Below, in pieces: positions 36,113 to 45,090 of a stretch of DNA of 64,000 bases. The stretch covers positions 4,669,694 through 4,733,693 of the forward strand of contig NZ_KB913013.1 in NCBI RefSeq assembly GCF_000383955.1, given 5' to 3'. This stretch comes from Rudanella lutea DSM 19387. Its GTDB lineage: Bacteria > Bacteroidota > Bacteroidia > Cytophagales > Spirosomataceae. Both the position numbers and the translations under genes were made by a program. A model generated the notes under the pieces. That model saw only the letters and a program-made list of their open reading frames with translations, did not search any database and had not been told where the DNA came from. How positions within the stretch are numbered: the stretch's first letter is position 1; every line of letters begins with the position of its first letter.

Positions 36113-36898
36113 ATGAACTTTCCGCTTAAAACGATCCTGATTGACGACGAAGCGTTGGCCATTTCGCGCCTGAAACGGTTATTGGGCAAACAGCCCGGTG
36201 TGTTTTCGGTGATTGGCGAAGCCGCTAACGGGGCCGAGGGGTTGGCCCTGGTTGAGGCTCAACGGCCCGATGTGATCTTCCTCGATATTGAAATGCCCCT
36301 GCTCAACGGGTTCGAAATGCTCGCGCGCCTGACCTACATGCCGCTCGTTATTTTTGCGACGGCATACGACCAATACGCTATCCGGGCGTTTGAGGAGCAC
36401 TCCATAGATTACCTGCTTAAGCCGATTGAGGCCGAGCGGCTGGAGCGGACGATCCATAAAATCAGGTCGGTGGTGGAGCTGGGAAGTCGGTCGGAAAGCG
36501 CCAATCACTTTCCCAATGCCGACAATCTGTTCAAGTTGCTCGAACGGATGCAGCCCAAAAGGGAAATTCACTCGATTTCTGTCAAAACAGGGGATAAAAT
36601 CAAGCTTATCCCGCTACCTGAGATTGCGTTTTTCGAAGCCGAAGACAAATACGTATTCCTCTCGACCACCGACGGGCAGAAGTTTCTGACTTCCTATACC
36701 ATCACCACCTTATCCGAAAAGCTCCCCGATACGTTTGTCCGGATCAGCCGTTCGGCTTTGGTCAATGTACACCGCATCAGCGAGGTCGTGAAGCATTTCG
36801 ACGGTAAGTTTCTGATTGTCCTGAGCGACAAAAAAGGCACCAAACTCACCAGTGGTTCTACGTACGCTGAGGCCGTTAAAAGCTTATTGGAAATCTGA
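36113..36898 (+). CDS. LytTR-family response regulator
   Basis: A 261-residue regulator. Receiver domain about 5-125 with phospho-Asp in DVIFLDIEMPLLNG and the acidic IDDEALAISRL at the start. LytTR DNA-binding domain about 160-258 (KLIPLPEIAFFEAEDKYVFL, then RISRSALVNVHRISEVVK). It is the partner of the pentapeptide-repeat kinase. The frame is open upstream to 35879, but that part only translates the repeat block, so ATG 36113 is the start. Confidence 0.92.
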   Translation: MNFPLKTILIDDEALAISRLKRLLGKQPGVFSVIGEAANGAEGLALVEAQRPDVIFLDIEMPLLNGFEMLARLTYMPLVIFATAYDQYAIRAFEEHSIDYLLKPIEAERLERTIHKIRSVVELGSRSESANHFPNADNLFKLLERMQPKREIHSISVKTGDKIKLIPLPEIAFFEAEDKYVFLSTTDGQKFLTSYTITTLSEKLPDTFVRISRSALVNVHRISEVVKHFDGKFLIVLSDKKGTKLTSGSTYAEAVKSLLEI

Positions 36899-37054
36899 TT
36901 GGCTTTACCGTTTATGGTTGGTTGTCAAATTATGTGGAAGTCGTGTGGCTACGGCCGAACCGTCGGACCGCAAAGGGCAGAGCTACACAGGATGCCGGGT
37001 CGCTACAAAAATTGTCAGACAATCGTTTTAACCAAAAACGATGAACTAAAAACC

Positions 37055-38266
37055 CTAAACCAAGCTATTCGACCACGCTTTCAGCCGCGAGCCGGCTTCG
37101 CGGAGCATGGCATCGTCTTTGGCAAAACAAAAACGCAGCATCCGGTAGTCGCGTCGGTCGTGATAAAACACCGATAACGGAATCGAAGCCACCCCAATTT
37201 CGTGGGTCAGGCGGATGGCCAGTTCGGTGTCGGGTTCGTCGGTGAGGTGCCCGTAAGCGAGCGTCTGAAAAAACGTGCCCTCGGTCGGGATGTACCGAAA
37301 CGGCGAACCGGCGATGGCATCGAGAAACGTATCCCGTTTTCGCTCATAAAATGCCGATAGGCTCTGGTAGTGTTCGGGCTGTTGCAGGTACCGCGCGAGG
37401 GCGTACTGCATGGGTGTCGGGACGCTGAACGTCACAAACTGATGAATCTTCCGAAAAGCGGCTGTCAGCGCTTTGGGGGCGAGGCAGTACCCAATTTTCC
37501 AGCCCGTTACGTGGAATGTTTTGCCGAATGACCCGCACACAAACGTCCGCTCGCGCAGGATAGGGTGGGTCATGAGCGAATGATGTTGCCGACCGGCGCC
37601 GACCTGCCGGTCGAACACGATATGCTCGTACACCTCGTCGCTAATAACCAATAAGTTGTGGGCTTCGACGATGGCTGCCAGCTGATCCACGTCATCGCGG
37701 GTCCAGACGCGCCCCGTGGGGTTATGGGGCGTATTGACCATAATGAGCCGGGTGCGCGGGGTAATTTTCGCCCGAACGGCATCCCAGTCGATGGCATAAT
37801 GGGGTGGAGCCAGCGACACGTACACCGGCACCCCGCCATTTAGTTCGATGGCCGGTACGTAACTGTCGTAAGCAGGTTCGAATACAATCACCTCATCGGG
37901 ACCACCGCCCGCACCGTTGGCTTGTACCACCGTTGAGATGGCTACGGAGAGCGCTTCGGTCGCACCCGAAGTCACCGTGATTTCGTCGGCAGGGTGGTAA
38001 GCAACCCCGTAATCGGCCTGTACCTTAGTCGCAATAGCCTCGCGGAGATCGGGCACGCCCGGCATGGGAGCATACTGATTATGGTTCTGGGCCATAGCCT
38101 CGGTTACCAGGGCCAGCAGGGCCGGGTCGGCCGGGAAACTCGGAAACCCTTGTGACAGGTTGAGGGCACCTGTCTGGGTAGCCAGTGCCGACATTACGGT
38201 GAAAATGGTGGTGCCCACGTTGGGCAGTTTGTCGGGTAGGGTGGGCAGGGGGCCGTTAGCGAGCAT
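37055..38266 (-). CDS. class I/II PLP aminotransferase (methionine/kynurenine aminotransferase-like)
   Basis: A 403-residue fold-type I aminotransferase. PLP lysine in CGSFGKTFHVTGWKIGY (about 235-250), substrate pocket NTPHNPTGRVW, and ISDEVYEHIVFD with the PLP-contacting Asp/Tyr. The N-terminus (TIFTVMSALATQTGALNLSQ) matches the YbdL/kynurenine aminotransferase subgroup that prefers methionine and aromatic amino acids. Its start codon lies inside the end of the upstream 59-residue ORF on the same strand. Confidence 0.92.
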   Translation of the reverse strand: MLANGPLPTLPDKLPNVGTTIFTVMSALATQTGALNLSQGFPSFPADPALLALVTEAMAQNHNQYAPMPGVPDLREAIATKVQADYGVAYHPADEITVTSGATEALSVAISTVVQANGAGGGPDEVIVFEPAYDSYVPAIELNGGVPVYVSLAPPHYAIDWDAVRAKITPRTRLIMVNTPHNPTGRVWTRDDVDQLAAIVEAHNLLVISDEVYEHIVFDRQVGAGRQHHSLMTHPILRERTFVCGSFGKTFHVTGWKIGYCLAPKALTAAFRKIHQFVTFSVPTPMQYALARYLQQPEHYQSLSAFYERKRDTFLDAIAGSPFRYIPTEGTFFQTLAYGHLTDEPDTELAIRLTHEIGVASIPLSVFYHDRRDYRMLRFCFAKDDAMLREAGSRLKAWSNSLV

Positions 38267-38435
38267 GGCGAATCAGAACGACTTTTTTCCCTGTTTCAAC
38301 ATGCAGAACTTCTTTCGATATGGCCGGCTTCACGGCCCTGAACCCAGCAACAGCCACTAAGGCAATTACCCACAGCAAGACAAACAGGCGGGCAAATGGA
38401 TTCAGCGGGGCGGTTTGTTTTTCGATCAGTTCCAT
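38256..38435 (-). CDS. small single-pass membrane protein overlapping the aminotransferase start
   Basis: A 59-codon ORF (MELIEKQTAPLNPFARLFVL and one helix about 15-34, then a basic tail ending VVLIRHAR). Its stop (38256-38258) lies 11 bp inside the aminotransferase gene, so the two could be translationally coupled. No motif beyond the membrane helix. It could also be a chance ORF; the hydrophobic block flanked by charged ends is the main support. Confidence 0.4.
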   Translation of the reverse strand: MELIEKQTAPLNPFARLFVLLWVIALVAVAGFRAVKPAISKEVLHVETGKKVVLIRHAR

Positions 38436-38701
38436 AAACAGGCAGTAACGATGGGCGACACGCGTACGGTCACAGGGTGATTGGTATTGTCCCTATTCCA
38501 GATAGAGTATTAGTATTTATAGTCTATTGAAATAGTATTCTATGGCAAAGAAACGGGTTTTCTGGTATTGTTCATGCCTATAAGGTCTTAAAATGTGAGT
38601 AAATACTGAGTGACTTGAGTAAGTGGCGGAAAGTGTTTGGGAGTAAGGCAAAAAAAATCGCAAAAAAGTGATACGTCATATACATCGTATTACACTTCTT
38701 C

Positions 38702-38709
38702 TATTTTTG
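38702..38709 (+). promoter_or_regulatory. candidate -7 box (TAnnTTTG) of the csm operon
   Basis: TATTTTTG matches the Bacteroidota -7 consensus TAnnTTTG. It lies about 37 bp before the TTG chosen as the cas6 start. The -33 element is not clear. If used, the transcript begins after the GTG at 38668, which argues against that GTG as the start. Confidence 0.4.
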
Positions 38710-38745
38710 CGAATCCTAAGTTTTAACCTTGCTTTAACCACACTT

Positions 38746-39480
38746 TTGAAACGTATCCGCTACCTCACCATTCGGTTCGATGCATCAATCGACCGTAACG
38801 AACTTTCTGCTTTTCGGGGTGCTATTGCTACTGCTGTTGGCCCTGACTATACACTCTTCCATAACCACGACGAACAAGGGCCGGGCGGTTATGCCTATCG
38901 GTACCCGGCTATTCAGTACAAGCGGATTGGCCGTAACCCGCTTTTGGTGTGTGTGGAAGCGGGCGTTGACGAAATTCATCAGCTTTTTCAACGTCCCTCC
39001 TGGCAGCTCGACCTGAACGGTCGCCCGCTCACGCTGGCTGTTGCCGATTTACGGTTGCAGCAGTACACTCTGCAAGCCTGGGAGCACTCGTTCCGCTTCG
39101 AGCTCCGCGACTGGCTGGCGCTCAACGATGCCAACTATGCCCGCTACCTGCACACTCCCGACGAGCTGGACCGACTCGAACTACTCGAACGCATCCTGAC
39201 GGGTAACATCCTGAGTATGGCCAAGGGCCTCGGCTGGCACATCGACCGGCCGGTAAAAGTCCGAATTCACGACTGTTCGCCCATCCGGTGGCTGTACTAC
39301 AAAGGGCAGCGGCTGGCGGGTTTTGATCTGGAGTTCTCCACTAACGTTTTCCTACCCGACTGGATTGGGCTGGGCAAAGGCGTGAGTTTGGGGTTTGGGG
39401 TGGTAAGAGGGAGGAGAAGGGAAGAAAGGAGGAAGGAAGAGAGGGATAATGCAACAACGCAATATGACGACGAATACTAA
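38746..39480 (+). CDS. cas6: CRISPR endoribonuclease Cas6
   Basis: A 244-residue RAMP-fold RNase that cuts the array transcript into crRNAs. The tail carries the Cas6 Gly-rich loop IGLGKGVSLGFGVVRGR (about 215-232) and the fold-typical SPIRWLYYKGQRLAGFDLEF before it. No ATG lies in the first half of the frame. TTG 38746 gives the expected beta-strand start (KRIRYLTIRFD). A GTG at 38668 would add 26 hydrophobic residues and may precede the promoter box. The end overlaps cas10, and the Arg/Glu-rich tail is encoded by a purine-rich stretch that also serves as the cas10 ribosome-binding region. Confidence 0.85.
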   Translation: MKRIRYLTIRFDASIDRNELSAFRGAIATAVGPDYTLFHNHDEQGPGGYAYRYPAIQYKRIGRNPLLVCVEAGVDEIHQLFQRPSWQLDLNGRPLTLAVADLRLQQYTLQAWEHSFRFELRDWLALNDANYARYLHTPDELDRLELLERILTGNILSMAKGLGWHIDRPVKVRIHDCSPIRWLYYKGQRLAGFDLEFSTNVFLPDWIGLGKGVSLGFGVVRGRRREERRKEERDNATTQYDDEY

Positions 39481-41929
39481 ACCCACCGACACCCGCGATT
39501 TGGTTTATCTGGCGGGGCTGCTGCATGATGAGCGAGTTGTTAAACAGGTTAGCCAATACAGAACCATGTTGGCCGAAGTGGGTATTACAATCGGCGATGG
39601 TGAGGTAATTATATGTGCTGATTCCAATGAGCAGGGAGAGTATTGCAAGCTGATTGACTTTGCCCGCCGGTTGGCTTTGCAAATTGATCAGCTTGCCGAG
39701 AAAGATACGCGCGATAAGCCGTTGGCCAGCATCCTTTCATCCGTGCAGATAACGCACATTGTAGGAGATAACGAAGTACTTAAGAAAGCCAAGCAAGTAC
39801 GTTTGTTTAGCCCGCAAAAGCTGACGCTGGATGACCACATGCTGGATGAACCCGCTGTTAGTGAAGCGTTGGAAAGAGCTTACTCAACGCTGTGGGCAGA
39901 GTTTGGACAGGAGGTTCGTAAACTCCCTACGGGTAACTTCAACGCCTTTGTCGAGTCCTTGTTTCAGTTGCTTAGGCAATATACGTGGTGCATACCGGTT
40001 TCGGAGAACAGGCAGGATATAAGCCTGTTTCATCACCTGAAGACAACGGCGGCTCTGGCTCATTGCCTGTACAAAGCCACACCAGGCGAACCCTATCGTT
40101 TTCAGGAAGCAGTCTTTTCGGCGGGAATGCCGTTGCAGTTAGCCTGTGTTGACTTGTCGGGTATCCAGACATTCATCTATAACATTGCCTCAAAGTACGC
40201 AGCCCGTAGTTTGCGGGGGCGGTCGTACTCGCTGCAAGTGCTGATGGATGGCATTGCCCGCAAAATTCAGGCTGAAACAGATACATACAGCGCTCATTTG
40301 GTGTACAGCAGCGGAGGGAAGTTTTTTATGCTCCTGCCCGGTGACGTACAGCTTGAATCGATTCAGTACGAAATCGAAAAAGCCGTTTGGGACAAGTTTG
40401 GCGGTAGCCTGTACGTATGCTTCGGACAGGTTTCGTTTCGGTACGAGCCCGACAAATCGCAGGTAGTTTATATTGACAAAGAGGATATAGAGCAACGGGG
40501 GGAGCTGGGTCAACTCTGGAAGGCAGCGGCCGATAAAGCGGCCGAACAGAAGCAACAGAAGAACAAAACATTATTGCTCAATGCCGCTCAATTCAATGAG
40601 TTGTTTAGCGCTACCGGATATGGCGGCAACCGCAAACTGTGTGCCGTGACTGGGCGTGAAGGCGTAGAAGGACAAACGCTGGTAAAGCCCGACGACGAGC
40701 GCGAGCTGCTTGTGGCCAAAGAGGTAAACGAACAAATTAAAATTGGTGAAGCGTTGGTGAAGCACCGGTATCGCGTTATGGGTGCCGGTGACTTTCGGCT
40801 ACTGGATGGGCTGGACTCCTTTTCGCTGGAAAAAGAGCATTACCTGTCAAATAATCTACCGCCTAACATCGATGTACTGCAAACGCTGCAACCAGGTTCG
40901 GGAAGTAAGTTTTTGCACGATAGTCGTCAGAACCCGAACGTCGGCTTTGGTTTTCGCTTCTTTGGGGGCAGTCAGGTGGCTATGGCCGACCTATATCGAA
41001 GTAAAAGCTTTGAGGAGTTAACGGGTATTATTCGCCAAAACCATAAAGACGAGGATAGTGCGATTGTGGAGCGATACGGTCATTACAACCGGCTGGCCGT
41101 GTTGCGGATGGACGTCGACGGGCTGGGTAAACTATTCATCAACGGGTTTGATAAACAAAATGCCAGCTTCTCGGCCTACTCGACCCTGTCGGGCTTGCTC
41201 GACTGGTTTTTTAGCGGCTATCTGAATACTATCCGCGAGCAGGAGGAATTTAAGAATTGGGTTAACATCATCTATTCCGGGGGCGACGATGTGTTTGCCG
41301 TTGGTCGCTGGGATCGGATCATCGACTTTGCCGATTGCATCCAGCAAACGTTCAAGTCATTTACGGGCCGCAACGACCTGACTATTTCGGCGGGTATCTT
41401 TCTGATGCGCCCCCGCTACCCAATCGGGAAAGCGGCTCTGGCTGCGGGCGAAGCTGAAGACAACGCCAAAGACTTCAATAAAGCCGAAAAGGGAATAAAG
41501 CCCATGGTCAATCGGGTTGAAAAAGATGCTGTTTGTTTGTTCGACGTGGTGGTTGGCTGGGATGAGTTTGCGGTAGTCCGGGAGTTAAAAACCCAGTGGG
41601 TGAAGTGGCTGACTGACGGAACCCTCTCTAAAGGGTTGCTGCTGAGTATGTTCGACTGGTACGAAACGGCTACCCGGCGCGATAAGAAATCTAACCAACT
41701 CCTCAACGACCAATCGTGGCGGTGGAATGCGGCCTACAGCCTGGCCCGCCAACGTACCCGCAACCCCAACGACCCGAAAAACAAAGCCCTCGACACGCTC
41801 AAACTGCTGCTGATGTGCGGCCAATATACCGACCTGAGGGGCCAGCCGATACAGGTCCGGCTTGAAGCCTTTATTGTGGCCTGCCGCTGGGCCGAACTAA
41901 CCTTTCGTGACCAATTAAACGCTGAATGA
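39449..41929 (+). CDS. cas10: type III-A Cas10 (Csm1), polymerase motif intact
   Basis: An 826-residue large subunit of the Csm complex. The palm polymerase motif GGDD is present in IIYSGGDDVFAVGRW (about 608-622). The first palm contains CVDLSGIQTFIYNIASKYAA. Csm1 synthesises cyclic oligoadenylates from ATP upon target RNA binding. The N-terminal HD region keeps only H26-D27 (GLLHDERVV) and lacks the usual HDIGK continuation, so the ssDNase is probably inactive. An alternative ATG is five codons downstream. The start overlaps cas6 and the stop overlaps csm2 (ATGA). Confidence 0.96.
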   Translation: MQQRNMTTNTKPTDTRDLVYLAGLLHDERVVKQVSQYRTMLAEVGITIGDGEVIICADSNEQGEYCKLIDFARRLALQIDQLAEKDTRDKPLASILSSVQITHIVGDNEVLKKAKQVRLFSPQKLTLDDHMLDEPAVSEALERAYSTLWAEFGQEVRKLPTGNFNAFVESLFQLLRQYTWCIPVSENRQDISLFHHLKTTAALAHCLYKATPGEPYRFQEAVFSAGMPLQLACVDLSGIQTFIYNIASKYAARSLRGRSYSLQVLMDGIARKIQAETDTYSAHLVYSSGGKFFMLLPGDVQLESIQYEIEKAVWDKFGGSLYVCFGQVSFRYEPDKSQVVYIDKEDIEQRGELGQLWKAAADKAAEQKQQKNKTLLLNAAQFNELFSATGYGGNRKLCAVTGREGVEGQTLVKPDDERELLVAKEVNEQIKIGEALVKHRYRVMGAGDFRLLDGLDSFSLEKEHYLSNNLPPNIDVLQTLQPGSGSKFLHDSRQNPNVGFGFRFFGGSQVAMADLYRSKSFEELTGIIRQNHKDEDSAIVERYGHYNRLAVLRMDVDGLGKLFINGFDKQNASFSAYSTLSGLLDWFFSGYLNTIREQEEFKNWVNIIYSGGDDVFAVGRWDRIIDFADCIQQTFKSFTGRNDLTISAGIFLMRPRYPIGKAALAAGEAEDNAKDFNKAEKGIKPMVNRVEKDAVCLFDVVVGWDEFAVVRELKTQWVKWLTDGTLSKGLLLSMFDWYETATRRDKKSNQLLNDQSWRWNAAYSLARQRTRNPNDPKNKALDTLKLLLMCGQYTDLRGQPIQVRLEAFIVACRWAELTFRDQLNAE

Positions 41930-42387
41930 TTATGGCAAAAACCCGACCAAGTAACATTGATCCCGCTATTTTGAAAGATGGGGTTCGAGATGTTGATGTC
42001 CTGAAAAACTGGGGACATTACCTTGCTGAAAAAGATCATGAGTTTGACCAGCTTTCATCTTCACAACTTCGCCGTTTTTTTGGAGCGGTGAAAAAGATTC
42101 AAGCTGATTTCAAGGGTAAGCGTAGTGAGTTACCTCTGCTTGAGCCCAAACTTGCTTATGCTGTTGGCCGTGACTTTAACAAAGACAAGCAAAAAAATAA
42201 ATCTAAGATCAAGCCCTTCTATGAGTTGATGTGCCCCCTTATTCGGGGGCTTAAATCGGACAAGCAAAAACCCGATGAGATTGAAATAGATGAGCGGAAG
42301 CGTTTTAAACACTTTGTTGACGTATTCGAAGGTATTGTAGCCTACCATAAAGAAATGGAAGAAGTGAAAACCCAGCCAACCGCATGA
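41926..42387 (+). CDS. csm2: Csm2, small subunit of the type III-A complex
   Basis: A 153-residue helical protein (or 151 from the ATG at 41932) with the Csm2 pattern: LSSSQLRRFFGAVKKIQADF followed by a helical LEPKLAYAVGRDF region and a C-terminal KRFKHFVDVFEGIVAYHKEM. It lines the complex along the crRNA-target duplex. Overlaps cas10 and csm3 by four bases each. Confidence 0.93.
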   Translation: MIMAKTRPSNIDPAILKDGVRDVDVLKNWGHYLAEKDHEFDQLSSSQLRRFFGAVKKIQADFKGKRSELPLLEPKLAYAVGRDFNKDKQKNKSKIKPFYELMCPLIRGLKSDKQKPDEIEIDERKRFKHFVDVFEGIVAYHKEMEEVKTQPTA

Positions 42388-43175
42388 AACTCCACAAAAA
42401 ACTCATTATCACGGGGCGTATGACCCTGCTAACCGGACTGCACATTGGCGATAGCAAAGACAATGTCGAGATAGGCGGGGTCGATAACCCCGTGGTTCGG
42501 CGCAAAGACAACAACGAACCCTACATTCCCGGTTCATCGCTCAAAGGCAAACTTCGTAGCTTGCTGGAAGTGGCTTTGGGGGAAGGTATCAACGCCAAAG
42601 GCGAAACCAGCTTCGACTACGATAATTACCGAACTGAAACCGGAAAGATTCTGGCTCGTTTGTTTGGCTCAGCGGGTGATAACGGAACACCCGCCCGCAT
42701 ACAGGTACGTGATGCCTACCTGACCCGCGAATGGGCCAAGTTGCTCTACGACTCTGAATTTACAGATATGCCCTACACGGAGGTGAAATTTGAAAACCGT
42801 ATCGACCGTATCAAAGGCACCGCCGAACACCCCCGCCAAACCGAACGCATTCCGGCTGGGGCGGAGTTTGAGGTACAGTTTGTGGTGAACATCATTACAC
42901 CGACGACTAAAAAAGGAGAAGATGGTAAACCTGCTCTTATCCCTGCCGACGAACAGGAGAGCCTGGCAAACAAGTACGAAAAAGAGTTTCTGGCTCTTTT
43001 AGAAGACGGCATTCGCTTACTCGAAGATGACTACCTCGGTGGGTCTGGCTCACGCGGTTACGGACAGATAACGTTTGATTTTAACGGCTGGCAGATAGTT
43101 AAGGATGGAAAAGGCGTTGTGCATAAGCAAGCGTCTGATTACCTTGAGAAAAGCAACAAACCTGTACTGGCATGA
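42384..43175 (+). CDS. csm3: Csm3, target-RNA-cleaving backbone subunit
   Basis: A 263-residue Cas7-type RAMP protein that forms the backbone and cuts target RNA every six nucleotides. The catalytic Asp is D34 in GGVDNPVVRRKD, the position equivalent to the Staphylococcus Csm3 nuclease Asp in GAIDSPVVRD. IPGSSLKGKLRSLLEVALG is the crRNA-binding motif and GSGSRGYGQITF the Gly-rich loop. The cleavage residue is intact. Stop overlaps the antitoxin ORF. Confidence 0.96.
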   Translation: MKLHKKLIITGRMTLLTGLHIGDSKDNVEIGGVDNPVVRRKDNNEPYIPGSSLKGKLRSLLEVALGEGINAKGETSFDYDNYRTETGKILARLFGSAGDNGTPARIQVRDAYLTREWAKLLYDSEFTDMPYTEVKFENRIDRIKGTAEHPRQTERIPAGAEFEVQFVVNIITPTTKKGEDGKPALIPADEQESLANKYEKEFLALLEDGIRLLEDDYLGGSGSRGYGQITFDFNGWQIVKDGKGVVHKQASDYLEKSNKPVLA

Positions 43176-43408
43176 TACTCGAGCTGGACGATCAAATTAT
43201 ACAGACCACCGGGCTGACCTCCGAACAACTTCGGCTCGAACTGGCGGTGCAGTTATATGCCAACGGCAAACTGACCAAAGCGCAGGCCCGCCGATTGACC
43301 GACCTTGACCGAATTGCTTTTTCTGACGAGTTGGCTAAACGGGGTTTGGGGCAGGAGTATACGCTGGAAATGCTTGAGGAAGACGCCAAAATGCTTGGGC
43401 TGACATGA
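43172..43408 (+). CDS. UPF0175 family protein, likely antitoxin
   Basis: A 78-residue UPF0175 (DUF2281-like) protein, AVQLYANGKLTKAQARRLTD followed by LGQEYTLEMLEEDAKMLGL. Members of this family pair with DUF3368 PIN-like toxins and resemble VapB-type DNA-binding antitoxins. It overlaps csm3 by ATGA and the following toxin-like gene by ATGA, so all three are translated in one chain. This is not a Cas protein. Its position between csm3 and csm4 is the oddity. Confidence 0.85.
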   Translation: MILELDDQIIQTTGLTSEQLRLELAVQLYANGKLTKAQARRLTDLDRIAFSDELAKRGLGQEYTLEMLEEDAKMLGLT

Positions 43409-43905
43409 TCATCGTCAGCGATACCTCGTCTTTGAATGCCTTGTTCAAGATTGATCAGATTAGCCTGTTACCGGCTCTGTACCAGCAAGTACTGATTCCT
43501 GAACGAGTGTGGGAGGAGATGCTGCGGGATGAAGCTATGCAACGCTGGCTTCAGCACCGACCGGAGTGGCTTACGGTTCAGGCGATTCATAACCGACAGC
43601 GGTATCTGGATCTGCTGGACGATATGGATGAAGGGGAGGCCGAGGCCATCGTGTTGATGCTGGAAACACAAGCCGACCGATTACTACTCGATGATCAGGA
43701 GGGTCGGGCAAAAGCCACTGAACTTGGGTTACCTGTAATCGGAACGCTGGGCGTTTTGCTACAGGCTAAACAACAGGGACTGCTCACCAGACTCAGGCCG
43801 CATCTGGACGACCTGATCAGTAAAGCTAAATTTCGGATTAGCGAAACGCTCCGCACACGTGTATTAGCCCTGGCCGGGGAACAAACCACAGACAACGATG
43901 GGTAA
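43405..43905 (+). CDS. DUF3368 PIN-like nuclease, likely toxin
   Basis: A 166-residue PIN-like protein. Catalytic acid candidates are D6 in IIVSDTSSLNALF, the Glu cluster in DEGEAEAIVLM (about 73-83) and the DD pair in RLLLDDQEGRAKA (about 91-103), all present, so it looks active. The family name DUF3368 is established, and toxins of this type in known VapC-like pairs cut RNA. It lies between its UPF0175 partner and csm4 with overlaps of four and eight bases. Confidence 0.87.
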   Translation: MIIVSDTSSLNALFKIDQISLLPALYQQVLIPERVWEEMLRDEAMQRWLQHRPEWLTVQAIHNRQRYLDLLDDMDEGEAEAIVLMLETQADRLLLDDQEGRAKATELGLPVIGTLGVLLQAKQQGLLTRLRPHLDDLISKAKFRISETLRTRVLALAGEQTTDNDG

Positions 43906-45088
43906 ACCAAAGCCAACGAAGCAATCAATTCAGCATATAATCAGGAGACCGAACCAAACGTCAGCGGCTTCCGCTAAGCCCGTTGCTAAACCGGCGCTAA
44001 TTTATCCTCGCACCGCCCTGATCCGCTTTCGGTTTACAGCCCCGCTCCACCTGAGCAATATTCGCCCCGACGACTACGGTGTCAGCGAGCGTGTGGTGCA
44101 TTCCGACTCGCTCACGGCGGCCATTTTTCAGGCGTGGGCCATGCTGGGCCGAACAGACCTCATTCCTGGCAATGCCGGTTCATCAGCCGAACCGGGCTTT
44201 GTGGTGTCGAGTCTGTTTCCGTTCTATGAGCACCGACAGGTCAAGAATGTGGAACAACAAGGCCCCGTCTATTTCTGGCCGAAGCCGTTTTTCAGAAATA
44301 CCAAAACAGAACAAGTAGACCTGAAACCGGGCGAAGCCAAGAAGTACAAGAAAGTACAGTATGTTGATACCGACCATTTTCTGGCGTACCTGAATCAGAC
44401 AGCGCCACCCGAAGGTGGTACTGATAATCTGCACGGAGCCTTTCAAAGTAAGGTTATGCCCAAAGACTATGCCGACTTCCTGACCGCCGACGTACAGACA
44501 CGCCTGACCAAACCCCGCGACGAATCGGAGCCGACGCCGTACTATATCGAGCGGCTGTATTTTCGGTACGATTCGGGCCTATGGTGCCTCGTTCAGTATG
44601 ACAGTGTAGATGCAGAGAAGCACGTAAAAGCAGCCCTGACGTACTTGGCCGACGAAGGCATTGGTACCGACCGGAGCGTGGGCAACGGGCAGTTCGAGCC
44701 TGCCTTCTGCGAACTACCCGACTCGTTCCAGTTTCCGCAAAGCGGCTCCTACGGCGTAAACCTGTCGCTGTTCTGCCCGGAGGATTATGGCCAGTTGGCG
44801 CAACTGATGGGGCACATCGGCGAACAGACCGACCCGGCGGTTCGGTATGAACTGGTGCAGCGCGGGGGCTGGCTTTCCGAGCCACACAACACCCTGCGGA
44901 AACGGTCGGTGCAGATGTTTCGGCCCGGTTCGCTGTTTCGGTTGCCATCGTCGGCTACCTACACGCGGGCGGGGCGGCTGGTTGATATTCGACCGGTGGC
45001 GGAAGACGACAAACCGGCTCCTCACCTGCCCGCACACCCCGTCTGGCGCGATGGCCGGGCGATCTGGCTACCCGTTAACCTGAAATAA
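43898..45088 (+). CDS. csm4: Csm4, Cas5-type subunit
   Basis: A 396-residue RAMP protein that holds the crRNA 5' tag and contacts Cas10. The early strand (ALIRFRFTAPLHLSNIRPDD), VHSDSLTAAIFQAWAMLG and the IGTDRSVGNGQFEPAF Gly-rich loop are typical. An extra basic N-terminal tail (GKPKPTKQSIQHIIRRPNQT) precedes the fold. The start overlaps the toxin stop by eight bases, so expression of csm4 may depend on translation of the toxin gene. Confidence 0.93.
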   Translation: MGKPKPTKQSIQHIIRRPNQTSAASAKPVAKPALIYPRTALIRFRFTAPLHLSNIRPDDYGVSERVVHSDSLTAAIFQAWAMLGRTDLIPGNAGSSAEPGFVVSSLFPFYEHRQVKNVEQQGPVYFWPKPFFRNTKTEQVDLKPGEAKKYKKVQYVDTDHFLAYLNQTAPPEGGTDNLHGAFQSKVMPKDYADFLTADVQTRLTKPRDESEPTPYYIERLYFRYDSGLWCLVQYDSVDAEKHVKAALTYLADEGIGTDRSVGNGQFEPAFCELPDSFQFPQSGSYGVNLSLFCPEDYGQLAQLMGHIGEQTDPAVRYELVQRGGWLSEPHNTLRKRSVQMFRPGSLFRLPSSATYTRAGRLVDIRPVAEDDKPAPHLPAHPVWRDGRAIWLPVNLK

Positions 45089-45090
45089 AA

